Shown here piece by piece: positions 16,829-25,092 of a stretch of 64,000 nt of DNA. How positions within the stretch are numbered: position 1 is the first letter of the stretch; every line of letters begins with the position of its first letter. A program made the position numbers and the translations under genes. The stretch is from GWC2-37-13 sp038061735 (GTDB lineage Bacteria > Patescibacteriota > Microgenomatia > UBA1406 > GWC2-37-13). The stretch lies in assembly GCA_038061735.1 (NCBI GenBank), contig JBBTYO010000011.1:6596-70595 (forward strand), read 5' to 3'. The notes beneath the pieces were generated by a model. The model worked only from the letters and a program-made list of their open reading frames with translations. It had not been told where the DNA came from and did not search any database.

Positions 16829-17998
16829 TTAGTAGAATTTCCTAAAATTATTTTTTTCTCTACCATAAATATAAGCAGGTATAATTGCAAAAAGAGCAAA
16901 CATTGCAGAGGCATTAAAAGCATTAATTATTCCATATTTATCTGCAACAAATCCAAGAATAACAGGCGCTAAACTGGTAGCAATATTAGCAACAAAACTT
17001 CCGATCCCAAAAACTTTTTCATATTCTTTATGATGCTGAGTAGACTCAGTTATCATTGTTGATCTAACAGGAATAGTTCCTGCGGTCAAAGCACCAAGAA
17101 TAACAGAAACAATTATTATTAAAAACTGCGAATAGCTTAGGGTTAATAAAACTATAAAAACTGCCATAAAAAATTCGGCCATTATAAATATTTTTGTATT
17201 CGTATATTTATCGGACAATCTTCCTAGTGTTGTTTTTCCAATCAAATTTCCAATAAGGAAGGCGCTGGTAAAGATACCTAAGGTTGAAGGGTTGACATTT
17301 CTTTGTAAAAAAAGAAAAGGAATAAAAATGAAAAGTGCCGACGATGCCAGATTATCAAAAAAAGTAGTAAGCAATGCAAAAATAAATTTTGAATTTTTAA
17401 TTATTTGCCAGTAATTTATTTCGACCTTATTTTTTTTAGTTTCAACATCCTCCTCATCCTTATTATTAAAAAATATAATTAGAAAGATAGAAAAGAGTGA
17501 GATTATTCCGTAAATAATTGAAGTTTTTTGCCATCCGATTGCAACTATTATGAACGCAACTGTCGAAGATAGAGCAATTCTTCCAACATCTCCAACTGCA
17601 GTAAAATTTCCCATTGCTCTACCTAATTTATCTAACGGAGTCCACTTAGCAACGAGTGAAAATGCAATTGGATGGAATATCCCAAATCCGAGAGCAGCGA
17701 TTAAAAATGAAATCACTAAATAAAAATAAGAAAAAGAAAATCCAACGGCAATAAAACCAATTGAGTAGAAAAATATTGCAAAAGAAAGTATTTTTATTGC
17801 ACCAATTTTATGACCAAAATAACCTGCAGGCAGTGATAAGAGGATACCTGATATTGAAAGTATGGAAGTCAAAATACCAACTTGAGTTAAAGAAAGATTT
17901 AAGTCTTGTTTTATAAATGGCAAAAGTAAAATAATACTTGCTAAAAAACCATCATTGAAAAAATGAAGAGCAAAAATTTGAGTTAGTTTGTTTTTCAT
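16829..17998 (-). CDS. MFS transporter (second copy, different subfamily)
   Basis: Inner-membrane transporter of 389 aa with about 12 helices. The N-terminus IFALHFFNDGFLASIILLLPFIKQDLNLSLTQVGILTS resembles the FSR/fosmidomycin-resistance group. The motifs LPAGYFGHKIGAIKIL and GRLSDKYTNTKIFI mark the two half-repeats. The substrate is unknown. Its start codon directly abuts the T-tract of the terminator that follows tRNA-Pro, so transcription must begin inside or just before that terminator, or come from readthrough. Confidence 0.85.
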   Translation of the reverse strand: MKNKLTQIFALHFFNDGFLASIILLLPFIKQDLNLSLTQVGILTSILSISGILLSLPAGYFGHKIGAIKILSFAIFFYSIGFIAVGFSFSYFYLVISFLIAALGFGIFHPIAFSLVAKWTPLDKLGRAMGNFTAVGDVGRIALSSTVAFIIVAIGWQKTSIIYGIISLFSIFLIIFFNNKDEEDVETKKNKVEINYWQIIKNSKFIFALLTTFFDNLASSALFIFIPFLFLQRNVNPSTLGIFTSAFLIGNLIGKTTLGRLSDKYTNTKIFIMAEFFMAVFIVLLTLSYSQFLIIIVSVILGALTAGTIPVRSTMITESTQHHKEYEKVFGIGSFVANIATSLAPVILGFVADKYGIINAFNASAMFALFAIIPAYIYGREKNNFRKFY

Positions 17999-18036
17999 AA
18001 AAAAGTCCGCCTTCGCTCTTTGAGCTTCGGCGAGAC
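17999..18036 (-). terminator. Terminator-like hairpin after tRNA-Pro
   Basis: On the minus strand, GTC-CGCC pairs with GGCG-GAC around an inner GCTC-AAA-GAGC stem, with a GAA/GAA internal loop and one bulged T. Six T residues follow. It ends transcription from tRNA-Pro, or is a repeat-derived hairpin. The T-tract runs into the start codon of the MFS gene. Confidence 0.6.
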
Positions 18037-18040
18037 AAAG

Positions 18041-18114
18041 TCGGAGTAGGCAGACTTGAACTGCCGACCTCAGCGTCCCGAACGCTGCGCTCTAGCCATC
18101 TGAGCTATACTCCG
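18041..18114 (-). tRNA. tRNA-Pro (anticodon CGG)
   Basis: A complete cloverleaf of 74 nt. The acceptor stem CGGAGTA/TACTCCG pairs fully. The anticodon stem CAGCG/CGCTG holds the loop TTCGGGA, giving anticodon CGG, which reads CCG proline codons. The T-arm is GGCAG-TTCAAGT-CTGCC. The discriminator base is A, and CCA is not encoded. It follows the 168-aa coiled-coil gene by 7 bp. Confidence 0.93.
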
Positions 18115-18121
18115 TTCATTA

Positions 18122-18628
18122 TCACTGCTTTCCCGAGGCGGGCTTGTTTTCTACATGCTGTTGTTCGGAAGATTTCTTTTTTGCCATGAATCCCCTCTTG
18201 GCTTTTCCGGTTGGCATACCTCCCTGTTGATTTTGCGTTTTTTGCTGCTGTTCTTTTCTTTTTTTCTCCTGTTCTTCATATTCTTCTTGTCTCTTTTTTT
18301 GTGCCTCTTCCATATCTTTTCGCTCCAGAATTTTTTCATCTTCTCTCTTTACAATTTGAAATAATCGATTTCTTAAAGCTTCAGCTTGAAGTTTATCCTT
18401 GTCCTGAAATTTATTTTTTAGTTTATTAAAATCGACGGGGGTATGGTTTGCGCCATGCTTAACCTCCGAGGTTTTTCTCGTATTTTGTTCAGGTCCAACC
18501 TCGGAGGTTTTTGCCTGATCAAACGGATTTACAATTCCAGCGACCGATTTAACAGTTTTTTTGGCCGTTGAAGCACCAAGTTCAGCTAGTTGTTCAAATG
18601 CATCACCTAAAATATTTCCTTTAGCCAT
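18122..18628 (-). CDS. Charged coiled-coil hypothetical protein
   Basis: A 168-aa protein not assigned to a characterised family. It starts with MAKGNILGDAFEQLAELGASTAKKTVKSVAG, has two KTSEV repeats, then a long highly charged helix rich in E, K, Q and R (about residues 75-130). The C-terminus is Lys/Gln/Gly-rich. Proteins of this look are common in Microgenomates genomes. The KTSEV repeats come from two near-palindromic DNA stretches. The 12-bp gap to the MIP18-family gene suggests co-transcription. Confidence 0.7.
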   Translation of the reverse strand: MAKGNILGDAFEQLAELGASTAKKTVKSVAGIVNPFDQAKTSEVGPEQNTRKTSEVKHGANHTPVDFNKLKNKFQDKDKLQAEALRNRLFQIVKREDEKILERKDMEEAQKKRQEEYEEQEKKRKEQQQKTQNQQGGMPTGKAKRGFMAKKKSSEQQHVENKPASGKQ

Positions 18629-18639
18629 AGTTTTATTTA

Positions 18640-18942
18640 TTAAATTCCCAACATCGCTTTCCCCTTTTTGCTCATCTTCTCCATTGACCAGGGGGGATCA
18701 AAGGTAAGTTCAAGAGAAATATCTTCCTCTTTAATCCTTAATTCTTTAATTTTATCTTTAACCTGTGTTTCGATCAAAGAGAATAACGGACAACCAATAG
18801 TTGTTAGGGTCATTATCACCTTAACCTTGTTTTTAATTAATTTAGTATCATAAACCAAACCTAAGTCAACGATCGAGATATTTAACTCAGGATCCATTAC
18901 TTCGGCTAATTTATTTAAAATTTTTTTTTTGTTTATTGTCAT
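18640..18942 (-). CDS. MIP18/DUF59-family Fe-S assembly protein (SufT/PaaD-like)
   Basis: A small cytoplasmic protein of 100 aa that helps build or transfer iron-sulfur clusters. The conserved core is VMDPELNISIVDLGLVYD, then VIMTLTTIGCPLFSLIETQVKDKI with the reactive Cys, and DPPWSMEKMSKKGKAMLGI at the end. The hydrophobic 17-residue extension from the start at 18993 is unconserved, so the ATG at 18942 is used. No other suf genes are in the window. Confidence 0.88.
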   Translation of the reverse strand: MTINKKKILNKLAEVMDPELNISIVDLGLVYDTKLIKNKVKVIMTLTTIGCPLFSLIETQVKDKIKELRIKEEDISLELTFDPPWSMEKMSKKGKAMLGI

Positions 18943-19072
18943 ACCTATAAGTATAACAATTGGTATAATAACTATATCGTTAAATAATTTCAAATTTCTA
19001 ATTACTAATTTCTAATCAATTTTTAAAATTTAATTTTTTAACATTTAAAATTAAAAATTAATCAATATAGTA

Positions 19073-20743
19073 ATGATTACTTATAAACTACACTTTATTC
19101 CCTTGGGCGGTATCGTCGGTGTTACCAAAAACATGTATGTATATGAATCATATAATGACGATAAGCTTAAAGATATTGTCATAGTTGACTGTGGTATAGG
19201 TTTTCCAAAAGAAAAAGAATTGGGAGTTGATTTTGTCATCCCAGATATCAGCTACTTAATGGATAAAAAACAGTATATTAGGGCTATTCTTATTACTCAT
19301 GGTCATGAAGATCATACGTCGGCCCTTCCGCTTTTGTATGAAGATTTAGGACGTCCTCCGGTCTACGCCAGTTTGCTCACTTCAATGTTTATTGAAAATA
19401 AATTTAAGGACAAACATAAAAAAATTTTAGTTAACAAAGTTGATTTTAATAAAGAATATATTTTTGGTGATTTCAAAATTTCCTACTTAAAAATGACTCA
19501 TTCAATCCCAGATACGACTCACATCATAATTAAGACGCCAGTCGGAACAATTTACCACGGGAGCGATTTTAAATTAGATTTGACCCCGCCTTATGGTCCA
19601 GGTCCTGATTTTTATAAAATTACTAAAGCAGGACACGACGGAGTTTTATGTTTGCTCTCCGACTGTTTGGGATCGGAGCGCGAAGGATTGACACTTTCAG
19701 AAAATATTGTTGGCCAAACTTTTGAAGATGAGATGAGAAAAACTAAAGGTAAATTTATTATGACAACCTTCTCTTCAAATATTTCACGTATTCGTCAATG
19801 TGTAGACGCAGCCATCAAATTTAATCGTAAAATCTGCTTCTTAGGTCGCTCAATGAGAGAAAATACTAAAATAGCTGCCAGTATCGGTTATTTACCAATA
19901 CCACAAAGTCTTTTTATCAAAGAAGAAGAAGTTAGTCGATTTCCGGCAGCTAAAATTTGTTTGATCGTAGCCGGATCACAAGGTCAATATGGGTCGGCTT
20001 TATCAAAATTAGCTGATAGACAAAATAAAAATATTACGATTAAGTCAGGTGACAAAATAATTTTTTCCTCGGATCCAATTCCAGGTAATGAAAATGGTGT
20101 CTACGAAACGATAGAACAATTGTCTGAAGAAGGCGCGGATGTAGTTTACTCAGATATCGCCGATCAACTTCATTCTTCCGGTCATGGTAATCAGGAAGAT
20201 CTAAAATTTTTAGTACGTTTTACTGATCCAAAATATTTTATTCCGATTGGAGGAACAATACGGCATCAAAAACAATATGAAAACTTGGTAGAGCAATTAG
20301 GATACAAAAAGAATGACGTTTTTTCTTTGAACGAAGGAGAGACAATCTGGTTTGTAAAAAATAAAGCATATAAAGGAGACAAGGTCGAAACTAAAAATAT
20401 TTACGTTGATGCATATGGAATTGGAGATGTTGGGAGCGTCATACTTCGTGATAGAAAAACTTTAGCAACCGATGGAATTGTTTTTGCATTATCAATCGTT
20501 GATAACAAAGGAATATTGCTAGGTACGCCAAAAATATTTTCCCGCGGTTTTATATTTGAAAAAGAAGAAGGAAGATTGTATTTGCAGGCAGAAAAAGTAA
20601 TCGAAGATGTTTTAAAAACTAAAAATAACCAGTCTTTTGATGTTGGTAAAATGCAATATGATGTGATAAAAAATCTTGAGGAATTTTTCAGGAAAGCGAC
20701 TGGAAGAAAACCGCTGGTAGTGGCGGAAGTTATTCAGCTTTAA
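19073..20743 (+). CDS. rnj: Ribonuclease J
   Basis: Metallo-beta-lactamase-fold ribonuclease with endo- and 5'-3' exonuclease activity, central to mRNA decay and RNA maturation. It is 556 aa, full length. The zinc-binding motif is in ITHGHEDHTSALPLL, with later ligands in KMTHSIPDTTHIII and YHGSDFKLD. The beta-CASP part contains CFLGRSMRENTKIA and GSQGQYGSALSKLA, and SSGHGNQEDLKFLVRFTDP follows. The C-terminal domain is present. recR follows after 3 bp. Confidence 0.95.
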   Translation: MITYKLHFIPLGGIVGVTKNMYVYESYNDDKLKDIVIVDCGIGFPKEKELGVDFVIPDISYLMDKKQYIRAILITHGHEDHTSALPLLYEDLGRPPVYASLLTSMFIENKFKDKHKKILVNKVDFNKEYIFGDFKISYLKMTHSIPDTTHIIIKTPVGTIYHGSDFKLDLTPPYGPGPDFYKITKAGHDGVLCLLSDCLGSEREGLTLSENIVGQTFEDEMRKTKGKFIMTTFSSNISRIRQCVDAAIKFNRKICFLGRSMRENTKIAASIGYLPIPQSLFIKEEEVSRFPAAKICLIVAGSQGQYGSALSKLADRQNKNITIKSGDKIIFSSDPIPGNENGVYETIEQLSEEGADVVYSDIADQLHSSGHGNQEDLKFLVRFTDPKYFIPIGGTIRHQKQYENLVEQLGYKKNDVFSLNEGETIWFVKNKAYKGDKVETKNIYVDAYGIGDVGSVILRDRKTLATDGIVFALSIVDNKGILLGTPKIFSRGFIFEKEEGRLYLQAEKVIEDVLKTKNNQSFDVGKMQYDVIKNLEEFFRKATGRKPLVVAEVIQL

Positions 20744-20746
20744 AAT

Positions 20747-21355
20747 ATGTCATCACTTCCTAACAGTCTCAAAAACATTTCCTTATTTTTGGAACGTCTT
20801 CCCGGTATTGGAGAGAAAACCGCTAATCGTTTAGCTTTTTTTTTGCTTAATTTACCGGAAGAGGATTTAAAGGAATTTGCAGAAAATGTTTCTGATTTAA
20901 AATTAAAAACAAAGCTTTGTAAAAATTGTTTTAATTTTACTGAAAAAGAAATTTGTGAAATATGTGACAATAAAGAGAGAGATCATTCTACAATTTGTAT
21001 TGTAGAAACAGTCTTAGACTTGCTTTCTTTTGAACAAGGACGGATTTATAACGGAGTTTATCATGTCCTTCATGGAAAGATTGATCCTTTAAATCGTATA
21101 GGGCCTGATGATATTAAAATTAATGAATTAATTAATCGAATAAAATTGTCCCACAAAATCACTGAAGTGATTTTAGCAACAAATCCGGATATGGAGGGAG
21201 AGGCAACGGCAGTATACATCAAAAATAAATTAAAAATTAAAAATGAAAAATTAAAAATTTCTCGTTTGGCTTACGGACTACCGATGGGGGCGAATCTTGA
21301 ATACGCCGACTACATGACTTTGAAAAAAGCGATTGAGGGGAGAAATAAGTTTTAA
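20747..21355 (+). CDS. recR: Recombination protein RecR
   Basis: Clamp protein of the RecFOR pathway that loads RecA on gapped DNA; 202 aa, normal length. The helix-hairpin-helix is in LERLPGIGEKTANRLAFFLL. Zinc is held by CKNCFNF plus CEICDN. The Toprim domain starts at ICIVETVLDLLSFE and runs through EVILATNPDMEGEATAVYI. The C-terminal ISRLAYGLPMGANLEYAD is the Walker-B-like end of the family. It is co-directional with rnj and convergent with prs. Confidence 0.96.
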   Translation: MSSLPNSLKNISLFLERLPGIGEKTANRLAFFLLNLPEEDLKEFAENVSDLKLKTKLCKNCFNFTEKEICEICDNKERDHSTICIVETVLDLLSFEQGRIYNGVYHVLHGKIDPLNRIGPDDIKINELINRIKLSHKITEVILATNPDMEGEATAVYIKNKLKIKNEKLKISRLAYGLPMGANLEYADYMTLKKAIEGRNKF

Positions 21356-22284
21356 AGTAATTTTTTTAACTCCTGTTCAATTAATGGGGCGATGGAAATT
21401 TCTTCCAATTTAGAGAATTTTTGTTCTGGTTTTAAGGCAATGCTATTACTCATAAATATTTTTTCAATCGGGCTATTCGAAAGAATTTTTTCCGCATTTG
21501 GTGAAAAGTCATGATGAACAACACAGGCAAGTACCCGTTTAGCTCCTCTTTTAAGACAAAATTCGGCTGCGTGAACCAAAGTACCTCCGGATGTAATAAT
21601 GTCATCGACGATGATACAAGTTTTATTTTTTACTTCTCCATACAGATTAAGAGCCTTTGATTGGTGTATTTTGTCTAAATTTCGGCGCTTTTCAATCACC
21701 GCGATATCAACATTGTTAGTGTGAAAAAAATTTTCCGCAAAAGTTTGAGCCCTTTCCACTCCACCTTGATCGGGGGATACAATAGCTACCTCCTCAGTAT
21801 TTTTATTATTCTTTAAATAATGAGCGACTTCTCTTCCCAATATGGAAAAAGTTGAAATATTTTTAAATGGAATTGAAAAGATGCCTTCAGTGCCTTCATC
21901 GTGAAGGTCAAAAGTATAAGCTTGGTTAAAACCTATAGTTTCAAAAAAACGAATAACAACGTTAACGGAAACAGACTCACCGGCTCTATGACCACGATTC
22001 TGCCTTGCATAACCAAAATATGGAATAAAAGCAATAATTTTTTTTGCCTGCATTCGCTTTAATGCATCAGCAAAAAAAAATAATTCCATTAAATGTGTAT
22101 CGGTTGGATTGGCAGTTGATTGGAGAATAACGCATACGTCGTCTTTTACTTTTTCCTGAATAGTCACTCTGATTTCAGAATTATCAAATCGAGTTACCTC
22201 AGATTTTGAAATAGGAACATTAAGTAGTTTTGATACTTCGTTTGATAATTTTGGATTAGCAGAACCCGAAAATAGTTTTAACAT
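21352..22284 (-). CDS. prs: Ribose-phosphate pyrophosphokinase
   Basis: Makes PRPP from ribose 5-phosphate and ATP for nucleotide synthesis; 310 aa. The start KLFSGSANPKLSNEVSKLLNVPIS and the FDNSEIRVTIQEKVKDDVCVI block are typical. Catalytic residues occur around FIPYFGYARQNRGHRAGESVS. The PRPP loop is TCIIVDDIITSGGTLVHAAEF. It overlaps the 3' end of recR by 4 nt in convergent orientation and is followed upstream by ybaB. Confidence 0.96.
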   Translation of the reverse strand: MLKLFSGSANPKLSNEVSKLLNVPISKSEVTRFDNSEIRVTIQEKVKDDVCVILQSTANPTDTHLMELFFFADALKRMQAKKIIAFIPYFGYARQNRGHRAGESVSVNVVIRFFETIGFNQAYTFDLHDEGTEGIFSIPFKNISTFSILGREVAHYLKNNKNTEEVAIVSPDQGGVERAQTFAENFFHTNNVDIAVIEKRRNLDKIHQSKALNLYGEVKNKTCIIVDDIITSGGTLVHAAEFCLKRGAKRVLACVVHHDFSPNAEKILSNSPIEKIFMSNSIALKPEQKFSKLEEISIAPLIEQELKKLL

Positions 22285-22291
22285 ATAATGA

Positions 22292-22561
22292 TTAACCCTG
22301 CTGTTGTTGGCTGGATATTTCTATTAATTTTTTTGCTGCCAATTCTTGAGTTTTTTTGATGGCTTCATTAACGGTCTCGGCAATTCTATTTTCAACGATT
22401 CCATCGACTTCAATTGATTCTATTATTTGATCTCCTCGTATAACTACTTTAACGCCATTATTTTCTACCACTACTTCCTCTTGCTGCAAAGCTGCCTGCA
22501 TTTTCTGTGCTTGCTGTTGTAATTTCTGTAGATCTCCCAACGCTCCAAAGGGGTTTAACAT
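22292..22561 (-). CDS. ybaB: YbaB/EbfC nucleoid-associated protein
   Basis: Small DNA-binding protein of 89 aa, usually encoded next to dnaX and recR. The helix LGDLQKLQQQAQKMQAALQQEEVVVENNGVKVVIRGDQIIESIEVDG is characteristic of the family. The C-terminal helix is INEAIKKTQELAAKKLIE-like. It lies 32 bp after dnaX and close to prs, and recR is nearby on the other strand, the usual neighbourhood in rearranged form. Confidence 0.92.
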   Translation of the reverse strand: MLNPFGALGDLQKLQQQAQKMQAALQQEEVVVENNGVKVVIRGDQIIESIEVDGIVENRIAETVNEAIKKTQELAAKKLIEISSQQQQG

Positions 22562-22593
22562 AGTCTATATAAAAATTATAATTATTATAACAG

Positions 22594-23646
22594 TTATATT
22601 CTAACAGAATTGTAAAACTCAATCAGGGCAATTTCAACTGGTAAAGAATCAATTGGCGTATTTCTTAAATTTTGATAGGCTTCAATTAATAATTTCATTA
22701 ACAAAGAAATTTCACTTAAAGTTAGAATTGTTTTTTTGTTTTCATTTTCTCCGATTTCGTTTTTAATCAAAAGTTGAGAGTGCAATTGATTTAGAATATC
22801 CTCAATAAGATTTTTAAAGTCCCCGCCATTTTGAGAAAACTCGTTTATCCATAAAAGAGTATTTTTTAGATTTTTTTTCTCGATAATTTCAATTAAATCA
22901 TTTCTTCCTCTGATTCCTAAAAATTTTTCTGTTTCCTCAACTGATTCAATTTTTTGAAGAGTAATCTCTTCTAAAATTTTTGCACCGTCTCGAAATGAAT
23001 TCTCACTATGATTAGCTATTAATCTTAATAAATCATCTTTTAAATTAATATTTTCATTTTTTGAAATTCTTTTTAACATCGAATAAATATCAGTAATATT
23101 GGCTTTTCCAAAATTAATCTTTAAACAACGGGAAACGATAGTTTTTGGTAGTTTTTCTAAATTAGTAGTAGCTAAAATAAATATTGCAGACTTTGGAGGC
23201 TCTTCTAAGGTTTTTAAAAGAGCATTAAAACCTTCATTTGTTATCATGTGTGCCTCATCAATAATAAAAACCCGGTAACCTCCTGACATAGGAAGAAATG
23301 AAGTTTCACGGATTAAATTTTTAATTTCTTCAATTCCACGGTTTGACGCAGCGTCCATTTCAATAACATCCGTAAAAGAAGAAAGTCCAATACTTTGACA
23401 GTTAGCACATTTATTGCAGGGTTCGTAAGATTTAGAGTGGGGAGAATTTGTAGAAAATTTATTATTAAGACAATTAACTGCTTTGGCAAGAATTCTTGCT
23501 GTTGATGTTTTTCCAGTCCCTTTTTGTCCAACAAAAATAAATGCATGGGGTAAAGTATTGGACTCCAATATCTTACCTATCATTTTTTTAGCATGCAAAT
23601 TGTCAATCTCTTCAATTGTTTTTGGACGATACTTTAGGTAGAACAT
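22594..23646 (-). CDS. dnaX: DNA polymerase III gamma subunit (short DnaX)
   Basis: AAA+ motor of the clamp loader, 350 aa. It opens with MFYLKYRPKTIEEIDNLHAKKMIG and has Walker A in FVGQKGTGKTSTARILAKAVNC. Zinc ligands are CNKCANC plus the preceding Cys. Walker B is FIIDEAHMI, sensor 1 is FILATTN, and the arginine finger is in IVSRCLKINF. The protein ends after domain III, so it corresponds to gamma; the tau extension that links to DnaE and the helicase is absent. It lies 1 bp after ybeY. Confidence 0.93.
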   Translation of the reverse strand: MFYLKYRPKTIEEIDNLHAKKMIGKILESNTLPHAFIFVGQKGTGKTSTARILAKAVNCLNNKFSTNSPHSKSYEPCNKCANCQSIGLSSFTDVIEMDAASNRGIEEIKNLIRETSFLPMSGGYRVFIIDEAHMITNEGFNALLKTLEEPPKSAIFILATTNLEKLPKTIVSRCLKINFGKANITDIYSMLKRISKNENINLKDDLLRLIANHSENSFRDGAKILEEITLQKIESVEETEKFLGIRGRNDLIEIIEKKNLKNTLLWINEFSQNGGDFKNLIEDILNQLHSQLLIKNEIGENENKKTILTLSEISLLMKLLIEAYQNLRNTPIDSLPVEIALIEFYNSVRI

Positions 23647-23647
23647 A

Positions 23648-23998
23648 TTATTTTAATAGGTTTTCGATTCCGTGCTTTACCAACTCATTTATCATCTCGT
23701 CTACTCGTTTATTGCGTTCAGCGGCTAATAAAATAACTAGAGGAAAACAAATAACTATTTCACCTAACAAAATTTCTTTTTCTCCGACGTCTTCGTTATA
23801 TTTGAAAGATAATATTGGTAAAGTTTCTTTTTCGTTTTTATATTTTTCGGTAAAGACCTTCATCTTATTTTTTCCCACAAAAACAACATTCAATGACTGT
23901 TCTAAACTCATCTGTTCTTTTTCAAAAATATTTTCTACAAATGATTTTATTTTTTGTCGATTGATTTTGTAACGTGATGAAGAAACAATACTGATCAT
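23648..23998 (-). CDS. ybeY: YbeY-like rRNA maturation factor, C-terminally degenerate
   Basis: Resembles YbeY, a zinc-dependent endonuclease for rRNA maturation. The first 90 residues keep the family pattern: MKVFTEKYKNEKETLPILSF, then GEIVICFPLVI. The active site normally reads HGxLHLxGYDH with three zinc-binding histidines. Here the protein ends ELVKHGIENLLK and stops at 116 aa, so only the first His remains and the next is replaced by Asn. It overlaps rpsU by 4 nt, so it is probably still translated. It may be inactive or have a structural role. Confidence 0.72.
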   Translation of the reverse strand: MISIVSSSRYKINRQKIKSFVENIFEKEQMSLEQSLNVVFVGKNKMKVFTEKYKNEKETLPILSFKYNEDVGEKEILLGEIVICFPLVILLAAERNKRVDEMINELVKHGIENLLK

Positions 23999-24210
23999 AT
24001 TCTTTTATATACTTTTTTAAAAACCTTTCTATGTTTTAAAGACCGGTTCTTCATTCTTTCTTTTTCTTCCTCTTTCCTTTTCAAAGAAGGCTTTTTATAA
24101 AACATTTTTTTTCTTAATGTATCAACAATTTCTTCATCAATAAAAGAACGAGTAAATTTTCGGAACATGCTGTCTTTTGATTCGCCTTTTCTTTTTATTA
24201 CTAAAACCAT
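23995..24210 (-). CDS. rpsU: 30S ribosomal protein S21
   Basis: Small basic 30S protein, 71 aa. The start VLVIKRKGESKDSMFRKFTRSFIDEEIVDTLRKKMFYKKPSLKRKEEEKER matches S21, and the rest is a basic helix. A strong Shine-Dalgarno sequence (GGAAGGAGG) lies upstream. Many CPR genomes keep S21. It heads the rpsU-ybeY-dnaX-ybaB-prs run. Confidence 0.9.
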   Translation of the reverse strand: MVLVIKRKGESKDSMFRKFTRSFIDEEIVDTLRKKMFYKKPSLKRKEEEKERMKNRSLKHRKVFKKVYKRI

Positions 24211-24255
24211 AAATGATTCTGCCTCCTTCCAAATGTGATATGAATAATGTTAATT

Positions 24256-25092
24256 CTATCTTATGCTCTTCACTATTTCAATGATCTTGTTTAAGGATAG
24301 TGATGTTGGAATAAGTTTTGGGTTTCCAGATGAACCATTAAGCAGCATATGACCGGAAACATGGAAAAACCAACTGCCTTTTTTATCTATTTTTAGAATA
24401 TTTTCATAAACTTTTTTCAAACTAAACTTTTTATCAGGTAAAGTTTTGATTCTCGTGAAACATACTTCAGGGTGACGTCTGATGACAAGGGCAAATCCTT
24501 TTTTTAAGGCTAATTTAACAGCTTCTTCATTTTTACTTTCAATTGCAAGTGATTTGCCTAAGTATGACTGAAATACAAAACCGTTTTTAATTTCTTCCTC
24601 AGCGGATACTTTATTTTTAAAAACAATTAAGGCGGCTTCTAATAATTGAAAAATAATTTCAATAAGTTTTGTTTCTTCGCGATTAATTACTTTTAATCCG
24701 TCAACAAGTTGGCGAATCATAAAATCATACCGGTCATCTGCTGGATCAGGATAAAATACTTCAGCAAAATGATCAGTTGAATTTACATATTCAACAATTT
24801 TTTCTAAAGCCTTAATTTCTTTTTCCTCAATTAAATCGCGACCAATCAAATATTTATATACAAGTTTTGTGGCTGATGTATAGTCATTGGTTTGATGATG
24901 GTCAAATTTACCAAGTCCGGTATCAACATGAATAATATTTTTATCACTATCAGGTGATTGGTTGTTTAATGTTGTTCCTGATGGCACAAATTTTACTTGA
25001 GTATCATTCCAATCGGTTAAATATTTTTTTATTAGCCAGACAGAGGCTATAGCGTCAAGGTCAGGAGAAAGATGAGTGACTATAATTTTCAT
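24256..25092 (-). CDS. DHH-like putative phosphoesterase
   Basis: A 278-aa cytoplasmic protein. It starts MKIIVTHLSPDLDAIASVWLIKKYL, where TH and DLDA resemble the first metal-binding motif of DHH or MYG1-type phosphoesterases. IIHVDTGLGKFDHHQTNDY gives the DHH-type motif itself. The C-terminal part ends with FFHVSGHMLLNGSSGNP, which recalls the glycine-rich substrate-binding end of such families. The substrate is unknown, perhaps a short nucleotide. It overlaps the proS stop by 4 nt and is probably co-transcribed. Confidence 0.65.
   Translation of the reverse strand: MKIIVTHLSPDLDAIASVWLIKKYLTDWNDTQVKFVPSGTTLNNQSPDSDKNIIHVDTGLGKFDHHQTNDYTSATKLVYKYLIGRDLIEEKEIKALEKIVEYVNSTDHFAEVFYPDPADDRYDFMIRQLVDGLKVINREETKLIEIIFQLLEAALIVFKNKVSAEEEIKNGFVFQSYLGKSLAIESKNEEAVKLALKKGFALVIRRHPEVCFTRIKTLPDKKFSLKKVYENILKIDKKGSWFFHVSGHMLLNGSSGNPKLIPTSLSLNKIIEIVKSIR

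Noticed and set aside
18155..18429. Plus-strand Phe/Leu-rich frames antisense to the coiled-coil gene
   Set aside because: Lys/Glu-rich helices give Phe/Leu-rich antisense frames; no start signals.
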